Under the pieces are notes generated by a model. The model was given only the letters and a program-made list of their open reading frames with translations, was not told the DNA's origin and ran no database searches. The position numbers and the translations under genes are program-made. DNA of 46,000 nucleotides from Adiantum capillus-veneris (taxonomy: Eukaryota > Streptophyta > Polypodiopsida > Polypodiales > Pteridaceae): contig CM043952.1 of NCBI GenBank assembly GCA_014529385.2, forward strand, positions 159,187,557 to 159,233,556. Direction: 5' to 3'. How positions within the stretch are numbered: position 1 is the stretch's first letter; each line of letters starts with the position of its first letter. This document shows positions 1 to 10,065 of this stretch, one piece after another.

Positions 1-387
1 CATGTTAAGTAGAGAGATTAAGGAGGATAGATTAAGCTTGCATTCTTGATGATAGCAAGAGCATTGTGTGCAGCCAAGCTAAGTACAACTAGGAGACTCA
101 ATACACAATGGAAATGGCACTGAACTAGCAAAGCAAGTACATTGTGAACCATTATACAGGTATGTAGTGGGGGCTTTGGGTGACATCATGGACGATGAAC
201 TGAGTAGAGATCAACCCAAATGGCTTCTTAGCCGTTCATGCTTCTCCATGGCTGCGTGTGTGGGTGTGTGTATCTTGGAAATTCAATGCAAGAATCTACT
301 AAATGTGGTAGGCAAGTCCAGTAAGAAAATACAATGAATCTGGTCAAGTGTGCTACGAGGAGAGCTCCATGGTGTGGGCTTAGGCAC

Positions 388-393
<6 letters not shown>

Positions 394-431
<38 letters not shown>
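394..431. repeat. (GA)n microsatellite
   Basis: Uninterrupted GA dinucleotide tract of about 38 bp. Open frames crossing it on both strands are low-complexity artefacts. Confidence 0.95.
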
Positions 432-436
<5 letters not shown>

Positions 437-1575
437 AGTGCCTTCAAGCTGAATCTCAAAAACTCCAACCTACATCAAAAAAACAAACGTCAAAAGAGCT
501 TGGCAAACAAGAAACGCGCATCTTATTGCTTATTGAGATAACAACAGACCAGTTCCAAACAAAACTACAGCATGGAATGCAGAAATCATGTGCAAAAACA
601 CGACAGACGAAAAAAGTGAAACAGAAAGTGACAGATGTGATTATTTGAAAGCCTGCTCGAAAACAATTTAAGCAGTTGTTACACCAGCCTGGTTTGTTTG
701 TGCTTCACATCCCTATTCCTCCTCAAACACAGCAAGAATAGAATTTAGTCACAATTATGTGATTCAGTAGCCACAACTTGCATTATGACTCAGTTTTTGC
801 CATCAAGAACTCTCCGTCATTTTACGTGGCAATCAAGTTGCACACCTTCGAGAATCTATACAAAGACAATCGTCTTGTTTGGGCATGGGCATAATGAAGA
901 CTCAGGTTGTCATTTTAATAACCTTGTTACATAAACAAGGGCACACTAAGTGCTCTTCTTTTTCAATATCCACTCTCTGACTTAGTCATTCCTGATCTTA
1001 GGTGCTGGGTCAAATAGCGTTAAACAGTCTCTATTTCCTGATATTAATGCTTTCCACTTGACGAGACTTGACGAGGCTTGATACACAACCCTCAAACATA
1101 CATGTGACCTTGTTGTCAACCTGACAATATGTCCTATTCCAATCATTAATGAGATCAAACAAAATAAGGTAAAAGCTTGGAGTCTCGGTTGTATTAGACT
1201 TGTCTAAGGACCCGCGCAGTCAAATCCACGGTAGCATCCCATGCTGCAATTCCGTTTCTATTTCTGTTTCCATTCTTGTTCCCATTTCCTCAATTCCCTT
1301 ACCTATGTTTGACGTATAATATATATACAATTGTACACATGGAATCTATCAGATTGGATTCCCACACTTGCCAGACTTTTTCTGTATGTGGTAATGCTGT
1401 TTATGTATTCCATTTATCACCTTGCATGACAAAGTCCAACCTGTCATGCCCAGTGAAGCATAATCAAAGGGAGGATCTTCAGGCTACCTATACCACCTAT
1501 GGACAATCATCAGACGAGTAACCCTATCAAAGGCACCAGCATCCGAGCACAACTGTAAGACCAAGCGTCCATACA

Positions 1576-1930
1576 CCCAGCCTTAACTCAAGGTGCCCTC
1601 ACCCATGCCTAGCCTCACGAGCTACCCACTGGCACTTTGCCAATGGAAGTTGATGACTAAAAATGAGGCCTAGGCCTCATTTTTTAAGTTCCCTGCCACA
1701 CTTGGTCACATTCAGACTATGTGTCCTCAAGGCTCGGACACTGGACACCCAGCTGATCGCTTAATTTTCATCAAGGTGACCTCACGCATGCCTGGCCTCT
1801 CGGGTTGATCACTGGCACTTTGCCAATGGAAATCAACACACAAATGAGGCCTTGGCCAGTGGAAGTCGATTTCTACAAATGAGGCCTTGGCCTTCTTTTA
1901 TAATTCCCGGTCACATTTACCCAAGTTCAC
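1576..1930 (+). repeat. two degenerate direct repeats, period about 185 bp
   Basis: Each copy runs from a CAAGGTG...CTCAC...CATGCCT block, through CACTGGCACTTTGCCAATGG, to an AATGAGGCC...GGCC block followed by a T-rich stretch and a GGTCACATT end. The second copy has an extra internal repeat of the AAATGAGGCCTTGGCC segment. The pattern suggests an old tandem duplication or a decayed LTR fragment. I recognise no family. Confidence 0.6.
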
Positions 1931-2424
1931 ACAACATCTGCCGAGACACTAGACACCCATCCAACAAGCGTCCTAGACTTAGTCTCCTCTCCTATAACAT
2001 GGACATAACACCCAACTACAACTAGGAGTGTGGTACTTTGATGGGGCATTGATGCCCGATAAACGAGAAACCACAGGAACTAGAAGTAAATACTGTGGAT
2101 GTATCATTAGATAGAAGACTAGAGCATCATAGATGGGATCTATCTTCGACTGTCTTAGAAAGTCAGGCTGGATTCTTATGTTTGGTCTATGTGTTGTAAG
2201 GCTTCTCCTGCAGCAAATGGCAGGTTGGATCCTGGCACAGCCCTGATAAATTCCAAAACATGCATGCTCCTTATGTTTGTGTCCATGAAAACACGTAGGA
2301 GGCATCCTTCTTCTATTTTGATCAATATTTTTCTCATTTTCCCAATGCCTATAACTACATCAGCAGGAGACACTTACCTTTGTAGCCCAAAAGTGAGGAA
2401 ATGTAAGAAATGGATGCAATGGAA

Positions 2425-3786
2425 TTACCGTTGTTCAGTTGATGGTTTGCCAAGGGCTTCAAAGTACTTGTTATAGTCTGCCTGTGCCAAACAAAAGAAA
2501 AAGTTTGTCAACCACTGGAGCATTGGACCAGCTTAGTACAAACTGATGGCTGTTTTATATTGTCATCACCAATATGGAACATCTTATACTAAACCTTAGT
2601 ACAAACTAATGGCTGTTTTTATACTGTCAACACCAATATGGAACATCTTATACTAGATCTTGCCTGATTCAAATAGTCAAAGATTGTGAACGTCAAAGAG
2701 ACAGCCTTATCTGCATCAGCTCCCTCAAGCCACCCTGTAGCACTGAGCCAAACAGTTTGTTGACAAACATTTTACTGTACTCATACCTAAAGAAGCTAAG
2801 TTCCCAACCTTAAGAACGTATCCTTAGAAACATCTGTAGGATCTAAAGCTTGTTGTAACCGTTGCCGTACAGATTCAACATCTGGTAAATAACAGAGCCC
2901 CAATTACTAATTCTTTCCAGGTCTTGACAATAACATCTGGGAGCAGGAGAAAGATGAGAACCTGAGCTAGAATCCTCAATCAGCTTCAGCTTTTCGCGGA
3001 GGCGGACAATGGGGCCAAGATAGAAAAAAAGAGGCTTGGAAGGCTTCACAAACCCTTGTGGCAGCTTCAACTAAAACACCTTAAAATATAGTTGTATATA
3101 AACTCAGACTGTCATACGATTCAACAAGTTTCTATGTTCGTCTGACAGCTGTTTAGTTCATCAACCAATAAAGGAATGAAACTCACAAATGACAGCCCCA
3201 CAGCAACAACAGTTATGCCCAAGCCAATGAACAAACGACGTTTCACTATTTCGTCGGAGTTATCTTCCAACGCTGAACCTCCTAAAGATGAGCCCTCTGT
3301 TGGAGCGCCCTTGGAAAGGAATAATTCTGCTTCCAGAAGGCCCCATGAATTTGGCTCCCCATCTGAAACAGTTTCATGGTAACATATAAACTTCAGTCTT
3401 GCAAAAGAAATGTGCGGCAAATAAACTTGGCCTGCTTGCTTTAAGAAAAAGCGCGCGCGGAATTGCAAAAAAGTTTCATTGGGGTAAGCTTAGCGATATC
3501 TTACCAGATTCCTTTCCTGTTCCTGTGAACAAAGTTTCCCTAAAACCCATTCCATCGATTCTTTTCTCTGGGGTTGCAGGCTTCAATCTTGCAAGATCCA
3601 CATCTCTAGCTGACCTCCTTGCTGCGAGCTCCTTCTTCAAAGACTCTGCCTCGGCTTCTGCAGCTGCCAACTGATTAAAAACATTAGAGGCCAGAAGAAT
3701 GAAATTGTGACACCAAAATGTGAAAGCTTACAGTCACTTACTTTGGCAGCTAGCTGCTCTTTCTCTTCATCAACACGAGTTGAAAC
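2425..3786 (-). CDS. 3' part of a host gene: two-TM, probably chloroplast membrane protein (LPA1-like?)
   Basis: Six consecutive minus-strand exons join in phase: 3742-3786, 3505-3670, 3187-3362, 2962-3070, 2664-2734 and 2425-2481 (TAA stop at 2425-2427), giving about 207 residues. The first two exons encode a charged, coiled-coil-prone segment (VSTRVDEEKEQLAAK, then LAAAEAEAESLKKELAARRS). A conserved-looking KRIDGMGFRETLFTGTG follows. An acidic segment leads to a hydrophobic helix beginning KRRLFIGLGITVVAVG, then a second hydrophobic stretch PLFFYLGPIV, and the C-terminus ends YFEALGKPSTEQR. All junctions have AG acceptors and all donors are GT except the intron after 2664, which has a GC donor. 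Two C-terminal membrane helices after a charged N-terminal part recall LPA1, the thylakoid photosystem II assembly factor, but that name is inferred from memory and needs a search. No upstream exon, and so no start codon, is recognisable up to 4.6 kb. The 5' part is either beyond a very long intron or lost. Confidence 0.75.
2532..2657. repeat. 63-bp tandem duplication inside the last intron
   Basis: Two near-identical copies (2532-2594 and 2595-2657) lie between the 2664-2734 and 2425-2481 exons. Each begins CTTAGTACAAACT and ends AACATCTTATACTA. The copies differ by a few substitutions and a one-base indel. Confidence 0.85.
2662..2663 (-). other. GC splice donor of a GC-AG intron
   Basis: The exon ends AATCAG and the intron starts GCAAG on the minus strand. 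The matching acceptor GGCACAG lies just before 2481. Phase is kept only if this GC donor is used. GC-AG introns are a known minority class in plants, usually with a strong CAG/GCAAG context as here. Confidence 0.6.
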
Positions 3787-4599
3787 CTGAGGAAAAATGC
3801 ACTGCATTAGCTGCCCTTTATAACAGCTTTTGAAAATACAAGTCAAAGTTTATTACAACTACACTGATTAACAAGAGAACTGTTTCTAGTAGATGACATC
3901 ACCATAAAAAGAACCTATAAGGTACCTAAACTTGTGGGCTCCTGGACATGAAGACTATCCCAATGTTCTGCTAACAAAGCCAACGGGGCATACAGTGACT
4001 GGGGATGCTGAAGCATGTACGTTCTACGTACCTCACCAGCAGCTCAAATAAGGCAAGGATTTCTGTCGCTTGTGTCAATACTAGTCACGAGTCTACATGT
4101 CATAATTCCTGCTCCAATGAGATTTTCACAAGAGAGGACAAACTAGTCCAAAATCACTGAATTGGCATTCTCTAACTGATCATGACTGGTCCTCATGGTG
4201 CAGGGACATCTTCTCCAACATCACTCTCATCACCTTTATGCAAAGTATCCATTCCGTTCCTAGTGATGACCATGCACTGAGTGGTGGGGTATGGGGTACT
4301 TGGGAGTACTTGGGATATTTGGGGTTCTTGGGTACTTGGGACATTGGATCCTTGGTATTGCTTGCAATCTAGCTTAAGAAGGCTTTTCTCGTACCCAAGC
4401 TCACTCCTTTCTGCAGGTGCACCCCTTTGTGGCCTTGGACTCACACCAAGGGTGGTTTCTTTTTCCTACCTCACGGTGATTGGCTTGCCGCAATGTGCAA
4501 GGTCCGCTCTCGATGAGCGGAAAAGAGGAACAAGGGGAGGCAAGCCCTTCTTTTCAGTGTTACGTGCCACTGTCACAAACTGCTAACGTGTCAAGTCAC
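3787..4599. other. no gene; short degenerate TACTTGGG repeats
   Basis: I see no exon of the host gene or other coding signal here. At 4286-4345 a GGGGTACTTGGGAGTACTTGG-like octamer pattern repeats imperfectly about seven times. The segment ends where the LTR at 4600 begins. Confidence 0.5.
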
Positions 4600-5292
4600 T
4601 GAAGATCTTGGCCAACTAGCAGATCCCGGCCGAGGGGCCTAAACCCTAGAAGCAGTAGAAGCAGCACAAGTTCTCACCAACTTACAGATCCTTGCTGAAT
4701 AAGGCAAATAAATTAAAGAGCTACCAGCCTATAGGACCCCGTCCTATAGGTTGGTAGCTCTTTAATTTATTATAGGCCCCTATAATAAATTAAGCAGGAC
4801 CCACACACACTAAACAGGACTTGCATAGCCAATTGATGACGTGACTGTTGTACGGCTGACCCAAATTTTTCACTGATTGGCTGAGGTGACAATTGCTGAT
4901 GTGGCAGTTGTATGGAATTTAAGCTGGCAGCTTTTGAAGACCAGATGCTGTTGATAAGATGCTATTGATCAGATGCTTTTAAGTTCAAAGATTTTCATGT
5001 AACTACTTGTCATGGCCAAGGGTATGTGTGAAGGGCTCTTTCTCTGGAATGTTCCCGCGTGGAAGTGCAGAGTAAGGAGTACCGGCCTTGTACTAAGTTG
5101 AAGCAATTTAAAGAAATAATGAAAGGGGCACTAGGGTCTGGGGCTAGTAGCCTAGTGCTCTCTTGGGGTGGAACTCCACCACTCTGCGTCTCTCGTGTCG
5201 TGTCTCTCTCTTTCAGTTTAGTTGTTAGTAAAGTGCTTAAAAGTTTGGTTCGTCTGTTCTTTTCTGTTGGCATGAGGTCTCCTCCCGTCACA
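4600..5292 (+). repeat. 5' LTR of the small gag element
   Basis: It runs TGAAGATC...CCCGTCACA (TG...CA ends) and abuts the primer binding site. It shares with the 6007 copy the AGATCC..GCCGAGG start, the AAATAAATTAAAGAG block, the CCAATTGATGACGTGAC block and the GCTGGCAGCTTTTGA block. It contains the large hairpin described separately. Confidence 0.75.
4707..4793. repeat. double hairpin: 31-bp inverted arms, then 15-bp arms
   Basis: 4707-4737 and 4741-4771 are reverse complements over 31 bp with one mismatch (G opposite T/U, a possible wobble pair), separated by only CCC. Overlapping it, 4762-4776 and 4779-4793 form a second perfect 15-bp inverted repeat with a CC loop. The sister LTR at about 6113-6165 has only part of this, with a short TATAGG/CCTATA pairing, so the long palindrome arose in this copy. 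Confidence 0.9.
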
Positions 5293-5293
5293 G

Positions 5294-5305
5294 TGGTATC
5301 AGAGC
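5294..5305 (+). other. primer binding site, initiator tRNA-Met type
   Basis: TGGTATCAGAGC starts two bases after the LTR terminal CA. This 12-mer is complementary to the 3' end of plant initiator tRNA-Met and is the usual primer site of plant LTR retrotransposons. Confidence 0.85.
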
Positions 5306-5399
5306 TCCAGTCGTGTGCTTTTCTCAAAGCATACCGGTCCTACTAGGAATAGACAGAGCATCATGGAAGTATGGATATCCTTACTATCCATATCCGAGG

Positions 5400-5749
5400 C
5401 ATGACCGTAAAATTTTTCACTTTTTCTGGAGTGAAAGATCGAAAGAACCCTTATAGCTTCTACAACAATTCAACAACATCTATACTTTGGAAATTATACA
5501 GAAGAATCAAAGATTTCTCGAGCAACGTAATTTCTTAAGGATAATGATATGCAGTGGTGGAGTTCAATCACGACACAACTGCATGTTCCAAGGACATGGC
5601 AAGCTTTCAAGACAATTTATGCACGCAGTTATATGACCTCTCTCTTTAAAGTCCAAATTTTGTTAGAATGGGGCAACTTGAAAATGCTTGCCACGGAGAC
5701 CATGGAAGAGTACAACCGAAGGTTTCTCGATGTCTACCTTCCCGTCTAG
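5400..5749 (+). pseudogene. gag remnant of the small LTR element
   Basis: The clearest open part is 5549-5749. It shows the retrotransposon gag pattern: a WW pair, then P..W..F...Y, and near the end TMEEYNRRFLD, which matches the T.EEY..RF signature of Retrotrans_gag proteins. The frame stops right after this motif. The 150 bases before it look gag-like in other frames, so the gene is frameshifted. No zinc knuckle, protease or polymerase follows before the second LTR. Confidence 0.6.
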
Positions 5750-6006
5750 GAGGACCAATGCGAGCGATATACCATTGGACAGCCATCATCTTTACAGGAA
5801 TATTGTTTGTCTACATAGGTATCGACAATGCAAGAGCTTATGGATCATGCTTCGGTCAGCTACAAACTTATAAAAGGGAAGCTAGAGTTTACTACATAAG
5901 CCACTATAGCAAATAGTCAGAACTCCCCAACAACAACGAAAAAATCCCCGAGAATCTCGTGAAAATCAACCTCAAAGGCCTCGTTTGACAAAGCGTCAAC
6001 GAGATA

Positions 6007-6432
6007 TGGAAGATCCTAGCCAACTTGCAGATCCCGCCGAGGAGCCCAAACCCTATAAGCAATAGAAGAAGCAGAAGTTCTCACCAACTTACAAATCCTC
6101 GTCGAATGGTGCAAATAAATTAAAGAGTTACCAACTTATAGGACCCCCTCTAATGGGGCCTATAATAAATTAAAGCAACACCCACACACACAAAAAAGGA
6201 CTTATGTAACCAATTGATGACGTGACTATTGTACAGCTGACCCGGATTTTTCATTGACTGGTTGACGTGGCAGATTCCAGTTTATGCACTGACAAGTGAT
6301 GACGTAGCACTATACCAGATTCCGCGTTTTGCGCTGACAATTGCTGACGTGGTAGTTGTACGGAATTTATGCTGGCAGCTTTTGACGAGATGCATTTAAG
6401 TTAAAGATTTTCATGTAACCGCTTTCCACGAC
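6007..6432 (+). repeat. truncated 3' LTR of the small gag element
   Basis: It starts TGGAAGATCC and follows the 5' LTR up to the TTTTCATGTAAC block, after which homology ends. It carries an extra segment with additional GACGT motifs, TTGACGTGG, ATGACGTAGC and GCTGACGTGG, not all present in the other copy. Confidence 0.65.
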
Positions 6433-7240
6433 TATAGCCCACCTTAAATGCGAGCACCTTTCATACTCATGCCCCAATGCTTAAGAATGAGCACACCCAA
6501 CCACAATATTTTTAATGTGTATGCACATAAGCACGAAATGAATGCCATCATTCTCTCTTTTAGAGATGATCTTGCACTTTTGACATACCAAAGGGAGACA
6601 CTGCCTTATTGGTAAGACCCCCTTACACAAGAACATTATGTGCATGAGATCGATGATCTCACATGAAATGTATGTAATGCTGATTAAGGCATTTGCACAG
6701 AGTCATACACTCAAAAACACTTCGAGCTCCTTGGCACTTCAAGCAAGAAGAGGTATTATCAAAAGACATCAACAAATATTGACTACACAGAAAATCAAAG
6801 AAGAAGATGAACACAACCAACACAAGGAGTACATGAAGATTGTCAACCATGAAGATTACCGACATGAAGATATCGATATGGATAATCAACAAGACATCAA
6901 CCAAGGAGACGACCACAAAGATTTGAATTAAGACTTCAAGACCACAGATAAAGACAACTACGACACGAAGGGCATCATCAACGACATATGAGAAGAGGAG
7001 ACACTTCCCTCTTCACATGAATTTGTTTTGTTATGAAATTTTGTAGAAACCTTAGGATCTCATGAGAACCTACATGTTGTATCCGATTGAACCATGGACG
7101 TTGAATCCGCTGAGACTGGCCACAATGTATCTAATTGAGAACCCGCCATGATGTATTACAAGAACCTTGTAGAAGCATCCAACAAGAGACCTAGGCATTA
7201 TGATTTGATCATTGGAATAATCTAGGCTTAGGAGGGCGAT
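6433..7240 (+). other. probable 3' internal remnant of a Copia-like element
   Basis: There is no clear domain. A 97-codon open frame at 6638-6931 is rich in D, H, N and Q and is not recognisable. The segment ends in a purine-rich run (GGAGGGCGAT) directly before an LTR-like TGTTGGGG at 7241, as expected for a polypurine tract. Near 7110-7140, TATCTAATTGAGAA resembles TATCCAATTGAGAA found (minus strand) in the internal part of the 42.7-44.7 kb element, which suggests a related family. Confidence 0.35.
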
Positions 7241-7600
7241 TGTTGGGGTAAGCCTAGCTTATGGCCTTGGTATGGAGACTCTCCTGAAGTCCACATGCAT
7301 GATCACACATCCAAACGATACCCATACATTAGTACATAGCCCATGGATGACTCTAGACATAGTACACTTGCATATGAGCACATTTAGCAGGTCAAAAACA
7401 GCCCTTAAAAGGTAAATACGAGTTTACACTTGATTCTCTCCATTTCGGCTGATTTGGATTACACCTCACGGATGATGTAAGCAAGATACCTCTTCCTTCT
7501 CCTTTGCAAGGAGCTCATTTGTACTCATTTTATGATTAAGAAGCTACATTATGCACTTCTCAATCATATGGCTCGCTTGTGTTTCCGCCGTAACCCTACA
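7241..7600 (+). repeat. probable 3' LTR of a Copia-like element
   Basis: It starts TGTTGGGGTAAGCCTAGC after a purine-rich tract and could end at TAACCCTACA (7600), giving TGT.GGG/CCC.ACA inverted ends. The start resembles the LTR start of the 42667-44690 element (TGTAGGGTAACCCTAGCC). No partner LTR or target duplication was found, so the right end is uncertain. Confidence 0.4.
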
Positions 7601-9499
7601 TACTATACACAGAAGAGGTGTGCTCTTAGGTTCCTTCTCGTAAATCAGCCCCGTCCATGACTCTCATGTGCAACGGAAGTGTTTAAGGATTTGGCTCGGA
7701 TCTAGTACTCCGCACAAACACAAGGTTACTTTCTTTCACTTGAAAAGAGAAATTGAATTGAACACAATGAACGAGAGAGACGCAGAGAGAGGGAGAAAGA
7801 GAGACAACACGGCATGTCGGGTCATAACCACCCCCAAGGGCCCCCTTGCTCTATTGCCAAAGCAAGTACTTTCTTTATTTCTTGCACAAATGCTGATACA
7901 ATGATCCTAGATGCTAAGATGCTGATGGAAACTTGATGCAAAGGCTTGGTACTGAAGGGTACTGCGGTAGATACTAAGGGGTACTATGGTGGACGCTTGG
8001 TACGTGAGAGGCTAAGTGCTGGGTATTGCAGGTACCTAGTGCTTGGTATTGTGGGTACTGCTAGGTAATGAAGGTGCTTAGTACTGCGTGTACTATTGGG
8101 TACTGAAGGTGCATAATACTGATGGTACTGCGAGGCTATGGGGCTGAATGCTGAAAACGCTAGAGGTGTTGGAGGCTGATATCTGCTGGCTTGATGGCGA
8201 CAAGGCTGATATCTTCATGGCTTAAAACGCTGGTCTGATGGTCTTGATCTTGTGATGATAGTGCTGCTGAGAACGCTGAGCTGGAAACGCTGGTTTATTG
8301 AGGTCAATAACGCTGATCTGAGGTGGCTAAACACGCTGCTGAGGATGAAACGTTGAATCACTGATTGAGCTGCGGATACTTGGTACTGCAGGTGCTGAGG
8401 GTACTGCTTGGTGTTGGTCCTCTTTCCGCCTCCTCTGGCACCTAGCGCCCCCCACGGGCTACATATATACCAACAGATTGGTGGGTCGAGCAACAATCTT
8501 TGCAACCCACGATCCTTAGCAAATAAATGCCTAAATGTCACTTAATAATAAATTGAAGATCTACTAATAAGAGGTGATTCACATGCTGACTGACTGTACT
8601 GTGCAAGAGAGGGTTATGCAACTACGACTATGACCTGCCTAAATTTACACATCCTGCTAGAGGCTCACAAAGTGTCACGCTAGATCCTATGCTAAACTGA
8701 CCCTAGACTGTAGCAGAAGCTTGTTCACATGGCGCGAGTGCAATGCGCATGTGATAATGACGCTCGTATGCTGAAAACAGATAAAAACAGCAACTTTCTT
8801 TGATGGAAACAATCTCCGTAGGCATTTCTTTGCGATGGAACTCGCCTACTTGGTCGTGGCAAATCTGGCGCACTTAGGGCAGCCATGGGAGTCATTGGCA
8901 TCATCATCTTAGCGGCTGAAATTTGCCGCGGCATGCAAGAAACATCATTCGCACCTTGCTTTTCTTACTCCTGTGACATCATCATCCTGGCTGAAATCTG
9001 CAGCAGCAGGGTTGAACTCTCGCGCTGACCTTTTTGGTGCTTGAGAGTGAGAGGGGGCGTTTTTATAGCCTCTGGCAGCCAGCAACTCGGCAGAGGGCAA
9101 CGAAAGGGGTGCCCAAGCTAGAGAGAGCCTCCTAGAAAAAGAGAATGGGGCGCTTGATTTTTGCAGCTCTCTTTATCTGTGGCTGCCCACTTATTAAGTG
9201 GGTGGCCGGCCACTTTTAAAAATGGTCTGAACTTGCTAAAAACTCTGAAAAAACTTATAAGCTGAAAACCATGCTTACACAATCACAACCCAGGCGTCCC
9301 TAGATACAATCTCATGCATAGATGCCATACGAACATAGACTCCTTTACAGGAAAGCATCTCCTTGCCTCAAAAGCAACTCGCTTTCTCAGAAAGCAACTG
9401 CATTTCCTCAAAGTTTCCTTTGAACCCATCCTCATTGAAGCGCTTGCTCATTTATTGTGGACAATTCTAACTCCGTTCGGAATACCTCTTGACTATGGA
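7601..9499. other. repeat-like non-coding DNA; possible minus-strand LTR promoter near 9066
   Basis: No gene is recognised. The interval holds the GGTACTG-rich block (annotated separately). At about 9060-9072 on the minus strand there is GGCTATAAAAACGCC, a good TATA box, followed downstream by a transcribed-leader-like stretch. That could be the U3/R part of a decayed minus-strand LTR, but I could not find its partner or ends. Confidence 0.3.
7930..8420 (+). repeat. degenerate GGTACTG / GCTGAAAACGCTG repeat block
   Basis: The heptamer GGTACTG and near variants (GGGTACTG, TTGGTACTG, TGGTACTGC) recur at irregular 10-40 bp spacing across 7940-8130 and again at 8380-8410. Between them, at 8140-8340, AACGCTG-type motifs recur many times. 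This looks like two interspersed cryptic simple-sequence families rather than coding DNA. Confidence 0.6.
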
Positions 9500-9960
9500 A
9501 TATTCCCTCTTTGATGCTCCCGTCACCCACCTTGTGACGCATCAAGAATACCCATCACCTAGTCCTTTCTCAGCGACCTTATGACACAATCTCTCTCGTG
9601 ATGCTCTATGTTGCCCATTCCATGCCGCATCAGGGATGTCCATTTCGGATGGTCGAATACTTCTCCCGATGCTCTGAGTCACCCATCCGATGTGACGCAT
9701 CAGAAGTACCCGTTCTTGGTGGCCCTATAGATATTCATGTTTACAGTGCTCCGGTAATTACTATGAAATATTTGTACTTGGATGTTTGCAGCGAGAAAAA
9801 CCCTCTCACTTATAATTCCAATGACTCATTTAGAATTATTTTTCCTGGAGTCTCAAGCAAGAAAACCCTCTCACTTATAAATGCAATAATTCATTTACAA
9901 TTATATTTCCTTCAAATGAGACTAATTTAGCAACATCCCTCTCACTTATAAATGGTTGTC
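9500..9960 (+). repeat. two sets of short tandem repeats
   Basis: At about 9512-9720 three copies of a GATGCTC..GTCACCC..GACGCATCA..ATACCC unit recur with 65-90 bp spacing. At about 9790-9955 a CCCTCTCACTTATAA unit followed by an AT-rich spacer occurs three times with about 70 bp spacing. The chromovirus at 10066 inserted just downstream. The host sequence resumes at 15160. Confidence 0.65.
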
Positions 9961-10060
9961 CTCTAATCTAGTGGTCCAATTGAACTGCCCGAAGAAAAAC
10001 AATCCTAGTCCTCTCTCAAGAGAAAACTTCAAGACTCAATTAAACAAAAATTTGATAATG

Positions 10061-10065
10061 CAATA
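10061..10065. other. target-site duplication CAATA (left)
   Basis: Identical to the five bases right after the 3' LTR (15155-15159), which fixes both ends of the chromovirus. Confidence 0.9.

Larger units (their letters stand above)
1..2424. other. non-coding flank downstream of the host gene
   Basis: No gene is recognisable here. The stretch holds a GA microsatellite, a pair of degenerate direct repeats (1576-1930) and otherwise unique-looking AT-balanced DNA. A minus-strand open frame at 2176-2373 lies just past the stop codon of the host gene. It cannot be joined to that gene in phase, so I treat the area as 3' flank or 3' UTR. A perfect donor-like AAAG/GTAAGT at about 2374-2381 on the minus strand may mean the 3' UTR is spliced, but this is not shown. 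Confidence 0.5.
4600..6432 (+). mobile_element. decayed small LTR retrotransposon with gag remnant
   Basis: Two related LTR-like segments (4600-5292 and about 6007-6432) flank roughly 0.7 kb of internal DNA. The first LTR ends in CA and is followed one base later by a tRNA-iMet-type primer binding site, which sets the plus orientation. The internal part keeps only a piece of gag, and the second LTR loses homology after about 6432. No target duplication is visible. The element is non-functional and moderately old, since the LTRs differ by many substitutions and a block of about 60 bp. Confidence 0.75.

Noticed and set aside
283-541. Open frames on both strands over the GA tract
   Set aside because: Ser/Leu and Arg/Glu runs come from the microsatellite. 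No coding signal exists outside it.
2176-2373. 65-codon minus frame downstream of the host gene
   Set aside because: Balanced composition made it tempting as another exon, but every available acceptor gives a stop or the wrong phase after the preceding exon, which itself ends in TAA.
5294-5305. tRNA-Met gene
   Set aside because: Only the 12-base complement of the tRNA 3' end is present. There is no cloverleaf. The same holds for 10649 and 44333.
9314-9930. Plus-strand frames of 66 and 110 codons
   Set aside because: They run through tandemly repeated non-coding units, and the amino-acid pattern follows the DNA repeat.
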